From positions 1-22,726 of the forward strand of contig JALLAZ010000116.1 of NCBI GenBank assembly GCA_036939755.1: a DNA stretch of 22,726 bases. The letters run 5' to 3'. Positions 6,652 through 14,639 of this stretch are shown piece after piece (within the stretch, counting starts at the first letter, position 1; every line of letters begins with the position of its first letter). The notes beneath the pieces were generated by a model. That model did not search any database. It was not told the DNA's origin and saw only the letters and a list, made by a program, of their open reading frames with translations. A program made the translations under genes and the position numbers. This DNA is from Stephanodiscus triporus (Eukaryota > Bacillariophyta > Thalassiosirophyceae > Thalassiosirales > Thalassiosiraceae).

Positions 6652-8904
6652 ATGCCTTCGTGGCCTCCGACGATCGCCGCGGCGCGACGAGGACGATCCC
6701 GCCGCATCCTTCGCCGCCGGTCGTCGTCATCGTCGTCGGTCGCCCTCGCCGCCGTCGTCGTCGCGTTCCTGACCTCCTCCTCCTCCTCCTCCTCCTCCTC
6801 CTCCTCGGCCGCGCTGGCGCCCCCCATGACGTCGCCCCGCGGCGGAAGGCCTCGGACGACGACGCGACGTCCGCCGGATCGCTGGCGCCGGGACAGTCAT
6901 GACCATCTCATGACTACGACGCCTTGGTCCTCGCCGTCGTCGTCGTCGTCGACGGCATTGCGCTTCTTCTTCGACAGATTCCTGAACCCCTACGGGATAT
7001 CGTCCGGCGGCGGCGGCGATCGCACTCGCGACGACGCCGACGACGACGACGACGGGGAACTTCTCGACGCCCTCCTCCCCCGACTGCCGACGAGGGTCGA
7101 CAGGTCCAGGATGCTGGAGGGATTCCAGCGCGCGCGCCTGTACGAGCAGCTGCGCCTGTCCAAGATCAAGCGATCCGCGAGGGAACGGGGAGGCGGGGGC
7201 GGCGACTGCGACGGCGGAGGCGGAGGCGGAGGCCTCGGCGGAGATGAAGGGAATGACGCGAATGACGATGATAACCCGCTCGATGAAGATTCGCGCGGTC
7301 CGTCGGGGCGGGATGTCCACGACGACAACGACGACAACGACGACAACGATGATTCTTCCCGAATGATGGGCTCGTTCCAGCGCGCGTGTCACGCGGGGCA
7401 GTTGCGTCTTCGTGAGACTAACGGCGAGGGATCGCGGGGAGGAGGAGGAGGGACGACGACGAGTCGACGTCGCGTGGGTGGGGAGGGGGGGATTCGAAGG
7501 GGCGACGATGACGATTTCTTTGACAAGGATGAGGCATTCCAACGGGCTTTGCTGGAGGAGAGATTGAGAATCAGGAGACTGCAACGACAGACGATGGAAT
7601 TCGAACGCGAAAATTCGGATGTGAACACTGCGCCGCAGCTGACGACGATGGTCCAAGAGAATGAAATCGACGAGGATGTCGACAATGTCCATGGTTTGGA
7701 GAAGGGCAGTGAACGATACCTGGCAGGCATTGGCATCGCATCATCTGCGAATGATGATGGCCGTGGCAATAGCAACATGCTGTCCTCGAGGAAACTCTTG
7801 GTCAATCGAACCGAGGAAGGTGGGCCGTTGATGCAACTTGATGCGAAACTTGAAAAGCTTCGCCAAATGGTCACGGCGGCGACGACTCCTTCCTCACGCG
7901 CCGTTAGCAGTGCCATCGCCTCGAATAATGCGTCTTCCTCTATGCAAAGCTTCCTATCCAAGACACACCTCCCCCTCCCTCCAAGGGAGGATGCATCGTC
8001 TTTGTCCCTCGCGCTGGGGCCCGTGGCTCATTTGCTAACTTCCGTGTTCCTGCTGGGGGCGGCGGGATTTTACGCAGCGATGGCAGTCGTCGATGTAATT
8101 TGCAACGACGACGAAGCCGAATGCAGTACTCGGGCATGTTTGAGAGGAACGTCATCCGTTTTTAGGAGTTGTTGGGACTATATATTCCCTAAAGGAAGAG
8201 GTCGGAACGACGGGGTGGATTTGAGCAGCGCTGCTTGGCGGACGACGCGCGCGCTGCAAACATCCATCTGTGCCTCGTTTTACGCCGTGCGATGCATTTT
8301 CCTTCGTTCTAGCGGGCATTCTAAATATGCGCACGAGTCCATGGATGCTGTAACTGGGTCGCTCAGGTATTTGGTGTATGCGATACGATCGGTAAATGTC
8401 ATGTTGACAAGGATGATGGATATCGTCAGAAGATCGTATGAGTATATTGTTCAATGGAGCAGCATCTGCATTCATTCCCTACAAACTTTCTACTGCAGCG
8501 ATCACGATGAAAAGCTGATCGCAGTTGGCTCCTCGCGGGCATTGAGACATAGGTTGAATCCCCTCCGAGTGATATCCGACATCAAAATCGCAACATTGCA
8601 ACGTTTACGTGAACAGAGCTCTCTAAAGAACGAAGAGCAACGCTTACGATCAGATGAGCTCTACAACAAAAAATTACGACTGTTGAATTTAGATAGAGTT
8701 GCGATCGAACGCGATAGGCAACATCTCCAAGAGGCTTGGCGACAGTTGGAATTCGAGAAACGAAAGATGATCACTGAGGGCGTGAATATTTTGGCTTGGT
8801 ATGTGGCCGCAGGGAAGCTTGCCGAGAAACGAAAGGATCAAAACAGCCAAAAGAATTGGAATTTTTGGCGTAGAAGAGAAGACAATACGCCTAGTGACAG
8901 GTGA
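6652..8904 (+). CDS. Low-complexity membrane protein with FQRA repeats and C-terminal coiled coil; possible plastid/secretory leader
   Basis: 750 aa, one exon, not recognised as a known family. The N-terminus has basic residues, then a hydrophobic stretch (about 29-41, VALAAVVVAFL), a poly-Ser run and SSAALAPPM. This resembles a diatom bipartite signal with an ASAFAP-like site carrying Leu at +1, but the long Ser run makes it tentative. Acidic, Gly- and Arg-rich linkers separate three short repeats: MLEGFQRARLYEQLRL (154-169), MMGSFQRACHAGQLRL (238-253) and EAFQRALLEERLRIR (295-309). A transmembrane helix is likely at about 458-483. Residues 640-735 are charged and helical, probably coiled coil. 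GC-rich microsatellite-like codons (TCC and GAC/AAC repeats) are confined to the 5' half, while the 3' half has ordinary composition and is probably the conserved part. Confidence 0.75.
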   Translation: MPSWPPTIAAARRGRSRRILRRRSSSSSSVALAAVVVAFLTSSSSSSSSSSSAALAPPMTSPRGGRPRTTTRRPPDRWRRDSHDHLMTTTPWSSPSSSSSTALRFFFDRFLNPYGISSGGGGDRTRDDADDDDDGELLDALLPRLPTRVDRSRMLEGFQRARLYEQLRLSKIKRSARERGGGGGDCDGGGGGGGLGGDEGNDANDDDNPLDEDSRGPSGRDVHDDNDDNDDNDDSSRMMGSFQRACHAGQLRLRETNGEGSRGGGGGTTTSRRRVGGEGGIRRGDDDDFFDKDEAFQRALLEERLRIRRLQRQTMEFERENSDVNTAPQLTTMVQENEIDEDVDNVHGLEKGSERYLAGIGIASSANDDGRGNSNMLSSRKLLVNRTEEGGPLMQLDAKLEKLRQMVTAATTPSSRAVSSAIASNNASSSMQSFLSKTHLPLPPREDASSLSLALGPVAHLLTSVFLLGAAGFYAAMAVVDVICNDDEAECSTRACLRGTSSVFRSCWDYIFPKGRGRNDGVDLSSAAWRTTRALQTSICASFYAVRCIFLRSSGHSKYAHESMDAVTGSLRYLVYAIRSVNVMLTRMMDIVRRSYEYIVQWSSICIHSLQTFYCSDHDEKLIAVGSSRALRHRLNPLRVISDIKIATLQRLREQSSLKNEEQRLRSDELYNKKLRLLNLDRVAIERDRQHLQEAWRQLEFEKRKMITEGVNILAWYVAAGKLAEKRKDQNSQKNWNFWRRREDNTPSDR
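7111..7578 (+). repeat. Three degenerate FQRA...LRL protein repeats
   Basis: Motif FQRA followed by 5-6 residues and LRLR or LRIR occurs at 7111-7158, 7363-7410 and 7534-7578. The copies are separated by Gly/Asp-rich linkers of about 70 and 40 residues. Similar helical repeats in disordered linkers suggest repeated docking peptides. Confidence 0.7.
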
Positions 8905-8977
8905 AATGAATGAACCTAGAGTTTTATAGGTGAACATGAATGAGTTAAAGTGTATCATTGAGAAGACAAACAATTTC

Positions 8978-9069
8978 TGTAAAATGTTATCTTTGTTATA
9001 ACCATCTTACTTCTTTTGTTCTATGTAAAATGTTATCTTTGTTATATCCATCTTACTTCTTTTGTTCTA
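8978..9069. repeat. 46-bp tandem duplication in a convergent 3' gap
   Basis: Copy 1 (8978-9023) and copy 2 (9024-9069) are identical except at one base (TTATAACC versus TTATATCC). Both start TGTAAAATGTTATC and end CTTTTGTTCTA. The pair fills half of the 181 bp between two converging stop codons, so it is probably in the 3' UTR of both genes. Near identity implies a recent event. Confidence 0.92.
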
Positions 9070-9085
9070 ATTCTAAAGAAAACTA

Positions 9086-12000
9086 TTACACCTCGTAGCA
9101 ACCCAATCTCATCTTTCTAATCTTGTTCAAGAATTTCCAACGTCCCGGGCGAGCCTTTGACTTGCCCCTCCCATTGTCATGGCTTGTTGAGCGCATCAAA
9201 CTATTTGATCCTGTCAACTCGCGAAACTCATCGATTCGATCTAACCGGCGTCTTTCATTCTCGACGACCTGCAACTGACTCTTTGGTTTCGCTGCAGTCT
9301 CAGCTGCGTGGCGTTTCATTTCGTTGATCTTCATGACATGTCGCCGCTTCTTTGATTTCACTGAAATCTTCATTGGCACGGGCTTTGAGTGTCTTCGATG
9401 TTGGTATTTTGGCGAGATGACCATCCCATCTATACTTGGAAAATCGTGGTGTTTTGGTGAGGCAAACATCCCGTCGATACTTAGAAACTCGTCAAACTTG
9501 TCAGCTTTGTTCACGTGCTGATTGAGAATGTCCCGCTTTTTCTGTATCTGATCGATATTGCCAACATTCATCTCATTAAGTAGTGGCATTGCAAACTGAG
9601 GTCTTGGTGATGATAGAGCCGTCGTCGTCTCCCTCTGGGGTTCATCGGTACACGCATTGGCGCAGCCGAGCATGGCCTTGCTTGCTACCATGCATGCATT
9701 TGACGTAAAGACTGCGAATGATCCCATGAGATGACTGAACGTGCCAAATTCACTCTTGACTGGGGCGAAATCAGCGCCGCTAACACCTTGATTGACGGCA
9801 TTATTTGAGGGTGAAAATATTGGCGTAACGAATTCATCAATGCTAGTTTGTGTTGCGATCTCCTTCAATGAATGGAAAGATGCTTTTCTTGTTAAGACTG
9901 AAGGTTGAGATCGAATAGTTGGGAAAGTAGTGTCGCCCTCATCCATTTGTGTTTGCGCTCCACCGTCTACAATATCGTTATCATCCTCATACAAAGCATC
10001 AACATCGTACATACTGTCAATGTTCAGTATTCCATATTTTTCCCTAAGGGTATCGTTTTGAACCAAAACTGTGTCCTTCGTGTCGGTGTTCCCGTTAACC
10101 CGAATATGATCCATCTTGTGCATTTCCTCTCTGTCTGGAGTGCAGTCATCGTCATTGTTGAGTATTCCATATTTTCCCCTTAGAGTATCGTTTTGAACCA
10201 AAACTGTGTCCTTCGTGTTGGTGTTTCCGTCAACCCAAATCTTGCGCATTTCCTCTCTGTCTGGAGTGCAGTCATCGTGCATAATAGGGTTGTCATTGGG
10301 TAAAAGACGCTCCCTTTTACGATTGTCGGCGAACGCCACTGTCCTTCCATGCTTCATGCTTTTGACCAACTCTTCCCCCTCTTTATCAGCCTTGGATCGT
10401 GTCCGCTGAAGGAGTGTTAACACTTTGCGTTTCAGAATTCCTGGCTTTTGAGCGAAGTTCAGCTGATCAGCGGTGATTGACGATTCGACCGACATAAATT
10501 CGGCATTGCTAAGTGTCGGTTTTATGGACGGGGGAAGATTGCCGTCGGATGACTCATTATCATGTCGTTCAACCTGTTTAGTCTCTTCTGGCTCGTCTCT
10601 CACATCCTTTTCGTCATCTGACCAATATAATTCCTCCTCTTCGGGAGCATATTCCCTCTCTTCCTCGATAACTTTGGTCGTCTTTCCCAGTAGTGTTGAC
10701 CGTTTAGGAATCGTCTTCGCGGAGTCTTTGTACTTCTTTCCCAGCAGAAGGCTTGGGGTTGCTTCATTCGTGCTATGCTTCTTTTTGAGTCGGCCTGTAT
10801 TTGAATTGCTCTGATCCATCCCTGTATCGCTGTCAATTGCGGTCTTCTTTACTTCATCTTTCGGGAAAGTGACGCGTTCCTTGTTGACAGTTTGGTTCTC
10901 AACCTCAATCTTAGACGCGGCTCGTTCTTCTTGGGAAGGAGCTGATGCCAACGAGGGCAACCGAGTCTCTACCTCCTCTTTTAACGCAGGCGATAATGCC
11001 GACGAGGGCAGCGCAGGCTGCAGTACGGTGTTGATCGTCAAATGCATTGTTTCCTCCGAAACGAAATTATTCATCTTGTTGTTGATTTTAGCGTTGTCTA
11101 GATCGGCTTTGGAATCGATTGAGTTTATTTTCTCTTGAGGCAAAGGATGGCTATCTCTCGGCGAGGAGGGATGGTGCATGATCTCTGCCTCAGTGATGAG
11201 ACTGTTGTTGGAATTATCTGATTTTGTTGATAATGATCTCTTGGAAATCTTAGTCGCCAGATGGACAGAACTGCTGTTGGTAGAGGCGGAACTGTTTGAC
11301 AAAGGATTCTTGGCGACAATATTCGGGTTCCAATCATCATTATCTGCCGGTTTTGCATTACCACCATTATTGGCAGATAAGTTGCTGTTGGTAGAGGCGG
11401 AACTCTTTGACAGAGGATTCTTGGCGACAATAATGGGGTACCAATCATCATCATTAGCCAGTTTTGCATTACCACCATTATTGGCAGATAATGCAGCAAC
11501 AGGTTGCGCCGATGCGACATGCTTGTTATTAATGTCGCTGTCGTAGCCTTCCTTCCGGCCATTGACATTGAAATCGGCACCCGAATTCTCTTTCCATTCC
11601 ATCATGGATCGATGGTGTTTAGTATCTCGTTTGCGTTGTGCAATGGCTCTTTTAGTATTCTGAATTTGTTCGGTTGAATCAGTAGTGACACTGTTGGACA
11701 TGGAGTCATGGCTACCTTTGTGTTGGGAACGCATCATGATATTGTGCTTAATTTCGACGGGACGTCGTGCCACCATTTTTGGAGTTATGACGCGATGCGT
11801 CCGAAAGACCATTTGCTGCGGTGGTGGCTTTGTTGGCGGTGGTGGCAGTGGCAGGTTTGACTGCTGCTGTGATGTTAGTGCCTGCTGCATTTCCTCCTGG
11901 TGACGTGCTTTTCTCATTCCCAGGATGTAATGTTGTACCTTGGTCATTGCTGAGTTGTTCGTGGTAGTTGTTGGAGGACCCTTACGCTGCTGCTGCTGCT

Positions 12001-12119
12001 GCAGATGCTGCTGCTGCCGCAGATGCTGCTGCTGCTGCAGATGCTGCTGCTGCCGCAGATGCTGCTGCTGCCGCAGATGCTGCTGCTGCTGGTGCTGTAG
12101 ATACTGCTGCTGCTGCAGA

Positions 12120-12152
<33 letters not shown>

Positions 12153-12433
12153 AGATGCAGCTGCATGACCTCTTTACCAGAGCTTGGTGGGGGTGGGATG
12201 ATCACGGGATAATTGAATGCGACGCCGCCGCAACCACCTGTTGTCGCCATGTTGTGCTTCTCGGCATTGTCTGCCTTCATTATAACGGCATCATCACTCG
12301 GCGATAAGAATCCAACCATCGACAAAAGTATGTTACTTCTGGGGTCTTCGATACTGAGATGCGACGAAGAAACTGTCCAGCCAGTCCCGCTCTCTCTCTC
12401 CTCTGTCAGCGTCCAAACAATGAAGACACGCAA
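9086..12433 (-). CDS. Large disordered polyQ protein with candidate PP1-docking motifs
   Basis: 1115 aa, single exon, no recognised globular domain. Residues 94-150 are a Gln-rich tract of QQQHL/QQQYL units. There are two internal duplications: a 36-aa unit at 315-350 and 352-387, and a unit of about 40 aa at 721-759 and 763-804. Short linear motifs that match protein phosphatase 1 docking are RVTF at 520-523, GILK (SILK class) at 665-668, and RTVAF (RVxF class) at 697-701, the last two 28 residues apart. RKASFHS (850-856) resembles the SFH motifs of the protein encoded at 1111-3072. The C-terminus is strongly basic (KISVKSKKRRHVMK; RWKFLNKIRKMRL). Alternative starts exist downstream, for example Met39. 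The gene is divergent from the one at 12727, which carries the same motif pair. A PP1 regulatory or targeting role is inferred from motifs only. Confidence 0.8.
10022..10273 (-). repeat. Internal ~42-residue duplication
   Basis: Residues 721-759 and 763-804 of the 1115-aa protein both read DCTPDREEM..., then NT.TKDTVLVQNDTLR.KYGILN, with a 3-residue indel. Synonymous divergence is low by eye, so the duplication is fairly recent. Confidence 0.9.
10331..10441 (-). other. SILK-like plus RVxF-like motif pair
   Basis: GILK is encoded at 10430-10441 and RTVAF at 10331-10345 on the - strand, with 28 residues between them. A second RVxF match (RVTF) lies at 10865-10876. SILK ([GS]IL[RK]) N-terminal to RVxF is an established order in PP1 interactors. 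These are short motifs, so only the combination is suggestive. Confidence 0.45.
11273..11491 (-). repeat. Internal 37-residue tandem duplication
   Basis: Residues 315-350 and 352-387 share LSANNGGNAK, then (N/D)DDW, IVAKNPLS and SSASTNS. The period is 111 bp and the two copies are close to identical in DNA. Confidence 0.92.
11984..12154 (-). repeat. CAG/CTG-rich minisatellite encoding QQQHL units
   Basis: The + strand shows GCTGCTGCTGCAGAT-like 18-bp units interspersed with pure CTG runs. On the coding strand they give Gln tracts broken by HL, YL or RHL-type steps about every 6 residues. Interruptions (CAT, CGG, TAT codons) make it a minisatellite rather than a pure triplet repeat. Confidence 0.9.
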
Positions 12434-12726
12434 TACACTATATGGTTAAGGACGACGGAAAGTAGAGGTCGGGTTGATAAACAAGAGGCAAGTTGTTTCC
12501 CTCCTCATGCTTGTAGATCGTCAGACCTCTGTGTATGGTAGTAGAGGAGAGAAAATAAGAATCGCTTACTTCTCATTAATATATGAGAAAATACTTGTTT
12601 TTGAGAAAAGGGCGAGGTTCAGGGAAACGTATGGTATCGTAGGACCTAATACACTTTTCCTGTCGCCTGAAATCATTCCCGCTGAACGCCTTCTCAGGTA
12701 AGTAATACCTACCAAAAAATGATGGA
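12434..12726. promoter_or_regulatory. Divergent promoter between the two PP1-motif genes
   Basis: 293 bp between divergent ATGs. It contains an inverted repeat TTCTCAT-TAATAT-ATGAGAA at 12570-12589, and a consensus donor-like CAGGTAAGT with GT at 12698-12699, just before the + strand gene. The donor could start a 5' UTR intron of that gene, but I see no good acceptor and leave it open. Confidence 0.4.
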
Positions 12727-13911
12727 ATGTTTCTTGATCCAATCATGATGTCACGTTGCATCGACGACCCTGAGAGGATGCAACGGCATGGTCCGGCTCC
12801 CATCCTAACTGAACGGGCTTTGGGAGGAGGAGGGCCGTCGCTCAAACGACAGGGTTCCATCGGCGTCATCGTCAATGGGAATAACAACCTTCAGGGTATT
12901 CTGAGAGTAAGCACTCATACACCAATGAATCGCAATGACTCATCGCTTGAAACCATTGGCATATATGAAAGAGACAGCGACACGCCTTTTATCGATGCCC
13001 CCACCCCGAGGCGCGTAACATGGGAACCCAGAGTCATGGACAAAAAAGACTGTTCCGTATACGGGGATTACCCACCCGATATGAAGGGGTTATTCTCGAA
13101 TTTGGATAAAGGTGCGCAACGGTTGGGCAGGCGCTTGGAAGGGTTGGGTATGAAGTGCACTGGCGAATTCGCTCCGTGGACCAATAACATTTTTGGTCGG
13201 GAAGCGTGTGGCAGGGTGGTAGAAATGAGCATCGACGTTGAAGAGGAGAATGATTTAATCGATCGCGAAGACTGGATGGATCACCCGATCGAGAATATTT
13301 GCGCAAACCGCGATGTTATCTCCTGGGATGCAACCGATGCCATCCCAAAGAAATTCACTATCAATGAACATCCCGAAGGTGGAAGAAATAAAGAGGAAAG
13401 CCCATCATCGAGTACGAGACTCAATAAGTTCATGGATATTCTCTCACCATTGTCAAGGGGCAACACCGGCGTAACATCGTCCCGGGTAGATATGTACAGT
13501 TCCAGCATGCGCAAGTACCACATGTCTTCTCCTCGCCGGATTTATCCAATCGGTTCTCTTGCTGTCAGAAACAGGATGGAATCGCCGTCACTCTTGAAGA
13601 AGAGTCAAGCCCGCCACGCCGCTTTATCGTCTCCCACTTTTCCACCTACCGCGACGCAGCCTGGTCGAAAGCCCATCAGGGGTCAACGACATTCTGATCA
13701 CCATGTCATCAAACCTGCAATGAAGACGAAAGCACTAATCGACTCTGATACATGCATGAACAAGACCGAATTCCGTCGTCGCATCATATCCGGACTGAAG
13801 AAGCCAATCGAGTTCATGTTCGTTGGCATCAAGAGCAACCTCAACAATTCCTCGTATCCTAAGCGAATCCTAGTGAGTACTAGTACTTGTCCGTCAAAGC
13901 GCAGCAAGTAA
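12727..13911 (+). CDS. Basic, mostly disordered protein with candidate PP1-docking motifs
   Basis: 394 aa, not recognised as a family. The N-terminal third contains RQGSIG (a basophilic phosphosite), GILR at residues 57-60 (SILK class) and RRVTW at 95-99 (RVxF class), with 35-36 residues between. Residues about 110-200 are the most ordered-looking part (FSNLDKGAQRLGRRLEGLGM..., then an acidic segment around EDWMDHPIENI). The rest is Ser/Pro/Arg-rich with several SP sites. The C-terminus has a possible amphipathic segment, KTEFRRRIISGLKKPIEFMF. The ATG at 12727 gives MFLDPIMM; Met7 or Met8 are alternatives, and a 5' UTR intron is possible. It is divergent from the 1115-aa gene, which has the same two motif classes in the same order. 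The likely role, a PP1-binding regulator, is inferred. Confidence 0.75.
   Translation: MFLDPIMMSRCIDDPERMQRHGPAPILTERALGGGGPSLKRQGSIGVIVNGNNNLQGILRVSTHTPMNRNDSSLETIGIYERDSDTPFIDAPTPRRVTWEPRVMDKKDCSVYGDYPPDMKGLFSNLDKGAQRLGRRLEGLGMKCTGEFAPWTNNIFGREACGRVVEMSIDVEEENDLIDREDWMDHPIENICANRDVISWDATDAIPKKFTINEHPEGGRNKEESPSSSTRLNKFMDILSPLSRGNTGVTSSRVDMYSSSMRKYHMSSPRRIYPIGSLAVRNRMESPSLLKKSQARHAALSSPTFPPTATQPGRKPIRGQRHSDHHVIKPAMKTKALIDSDTCMNKTEFRRRIISGLKKPIEFMFVGIKSNLNNSSYPKRILVSTSTCPSKRSK
12895..13023 (+). other. SILK-like plus RVxF-like motif pair
   Basis: GILR is encoded at 12895-12906 and RVTW at 13012-13023. Trp is an accepted last position in RVxF sites. The order SILK then RVxF agrees with known PP1 partners. 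Confidence 0.45.
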
Positions 13912-14639
13912 GAAGAATCGATATAATTATCTGAGCTAGTCGCGGCCTCTAGCATGGGGTTTCTTACATCTAGACGAATCTATCAGCAATTCATGAAAAC
14001 AAAATACCTCAATTACGTAAAAAGAGTATCTAACATGCATGGAGTAATTAACACAAGAATATTTAGACTTGATACCATTTTTTTTTGCACCTCTAACTCC
14101 GGGCAAGCTTTTGAAAGATGATGTATTGCTGCTTTTGACCACTATTCCTCACCCCCCTCCCTCCTCCCGTTAGGTCCTTTCTGAGATGCATGAAACGAGA
14201 TGTGCAAGATTTAAACGCACTTACTTCACAAAGGTTGATGTAAAGTGAAACATAGTGCTCATTAGAAAACTAAACATTTGAATTCGACAAGTAGACTCCT
14301 TCAGTATCCGGCAGAGAAGATATCGAAGAAGTAGTGTGCTGCTGAAAGAGAGATTAACATCGAATGACTGTGGCCAAAATGGTGATAGACATCTTCATCC
14401 CTTTCATAAGTATGAATTCAATAATAAATTTTCGTGAATCTTTTTTATTTTCGTTCACCATCCCACGCCCATCGGCGCTCCAGGCACAGCTCTCTAATGA
14501 ATCAATAATATTGTCGATAAAAAGTCAAGAAAGCACCAAACAATGTCGGCCAGCGACAAACGTGAAAACATTCTCCAAAGCACTATCACTATTTAACTAA
14601 CGCATTATGTCACCTAAAACCTATTTGCAATCATAATTT
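13912..14639. other. Convergent intergenic stretch, no gene seen
   Basis: 728 bp of AT-rich sequence between converging stop codons. The short open frames inside lack domain features or biased composition and look like chance. It probably holds 3' UTRs; I see no RNA gene or repeat. Confidence 0.6.

Noticed and set aside
6727..7692. 321-aa - strand open frame
   Set aside because: Antisense to the 750-aa gene's GC-rich 5' half; runs of Val, Arg and Gly are the complement of the Asp/Ser/Gly codon repeats.
8978..9069. CRISPR-like direct repeats
   Set aside because: Only two adjacent copies without spacers, in a eukaryotic convergent 3' gap; a simple tandem duplication.
11940..12212. Poly-Cys and poly-Ala + strand frames
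   Set aside because: These are the complementary readings of the CAG/CTG minisatellite.
14364..14600. 78-aa + strand open frame in the 728-bp gap
   Set aside because: No domain, signal or composition bias, and AT-rich surroundings; probably chance.
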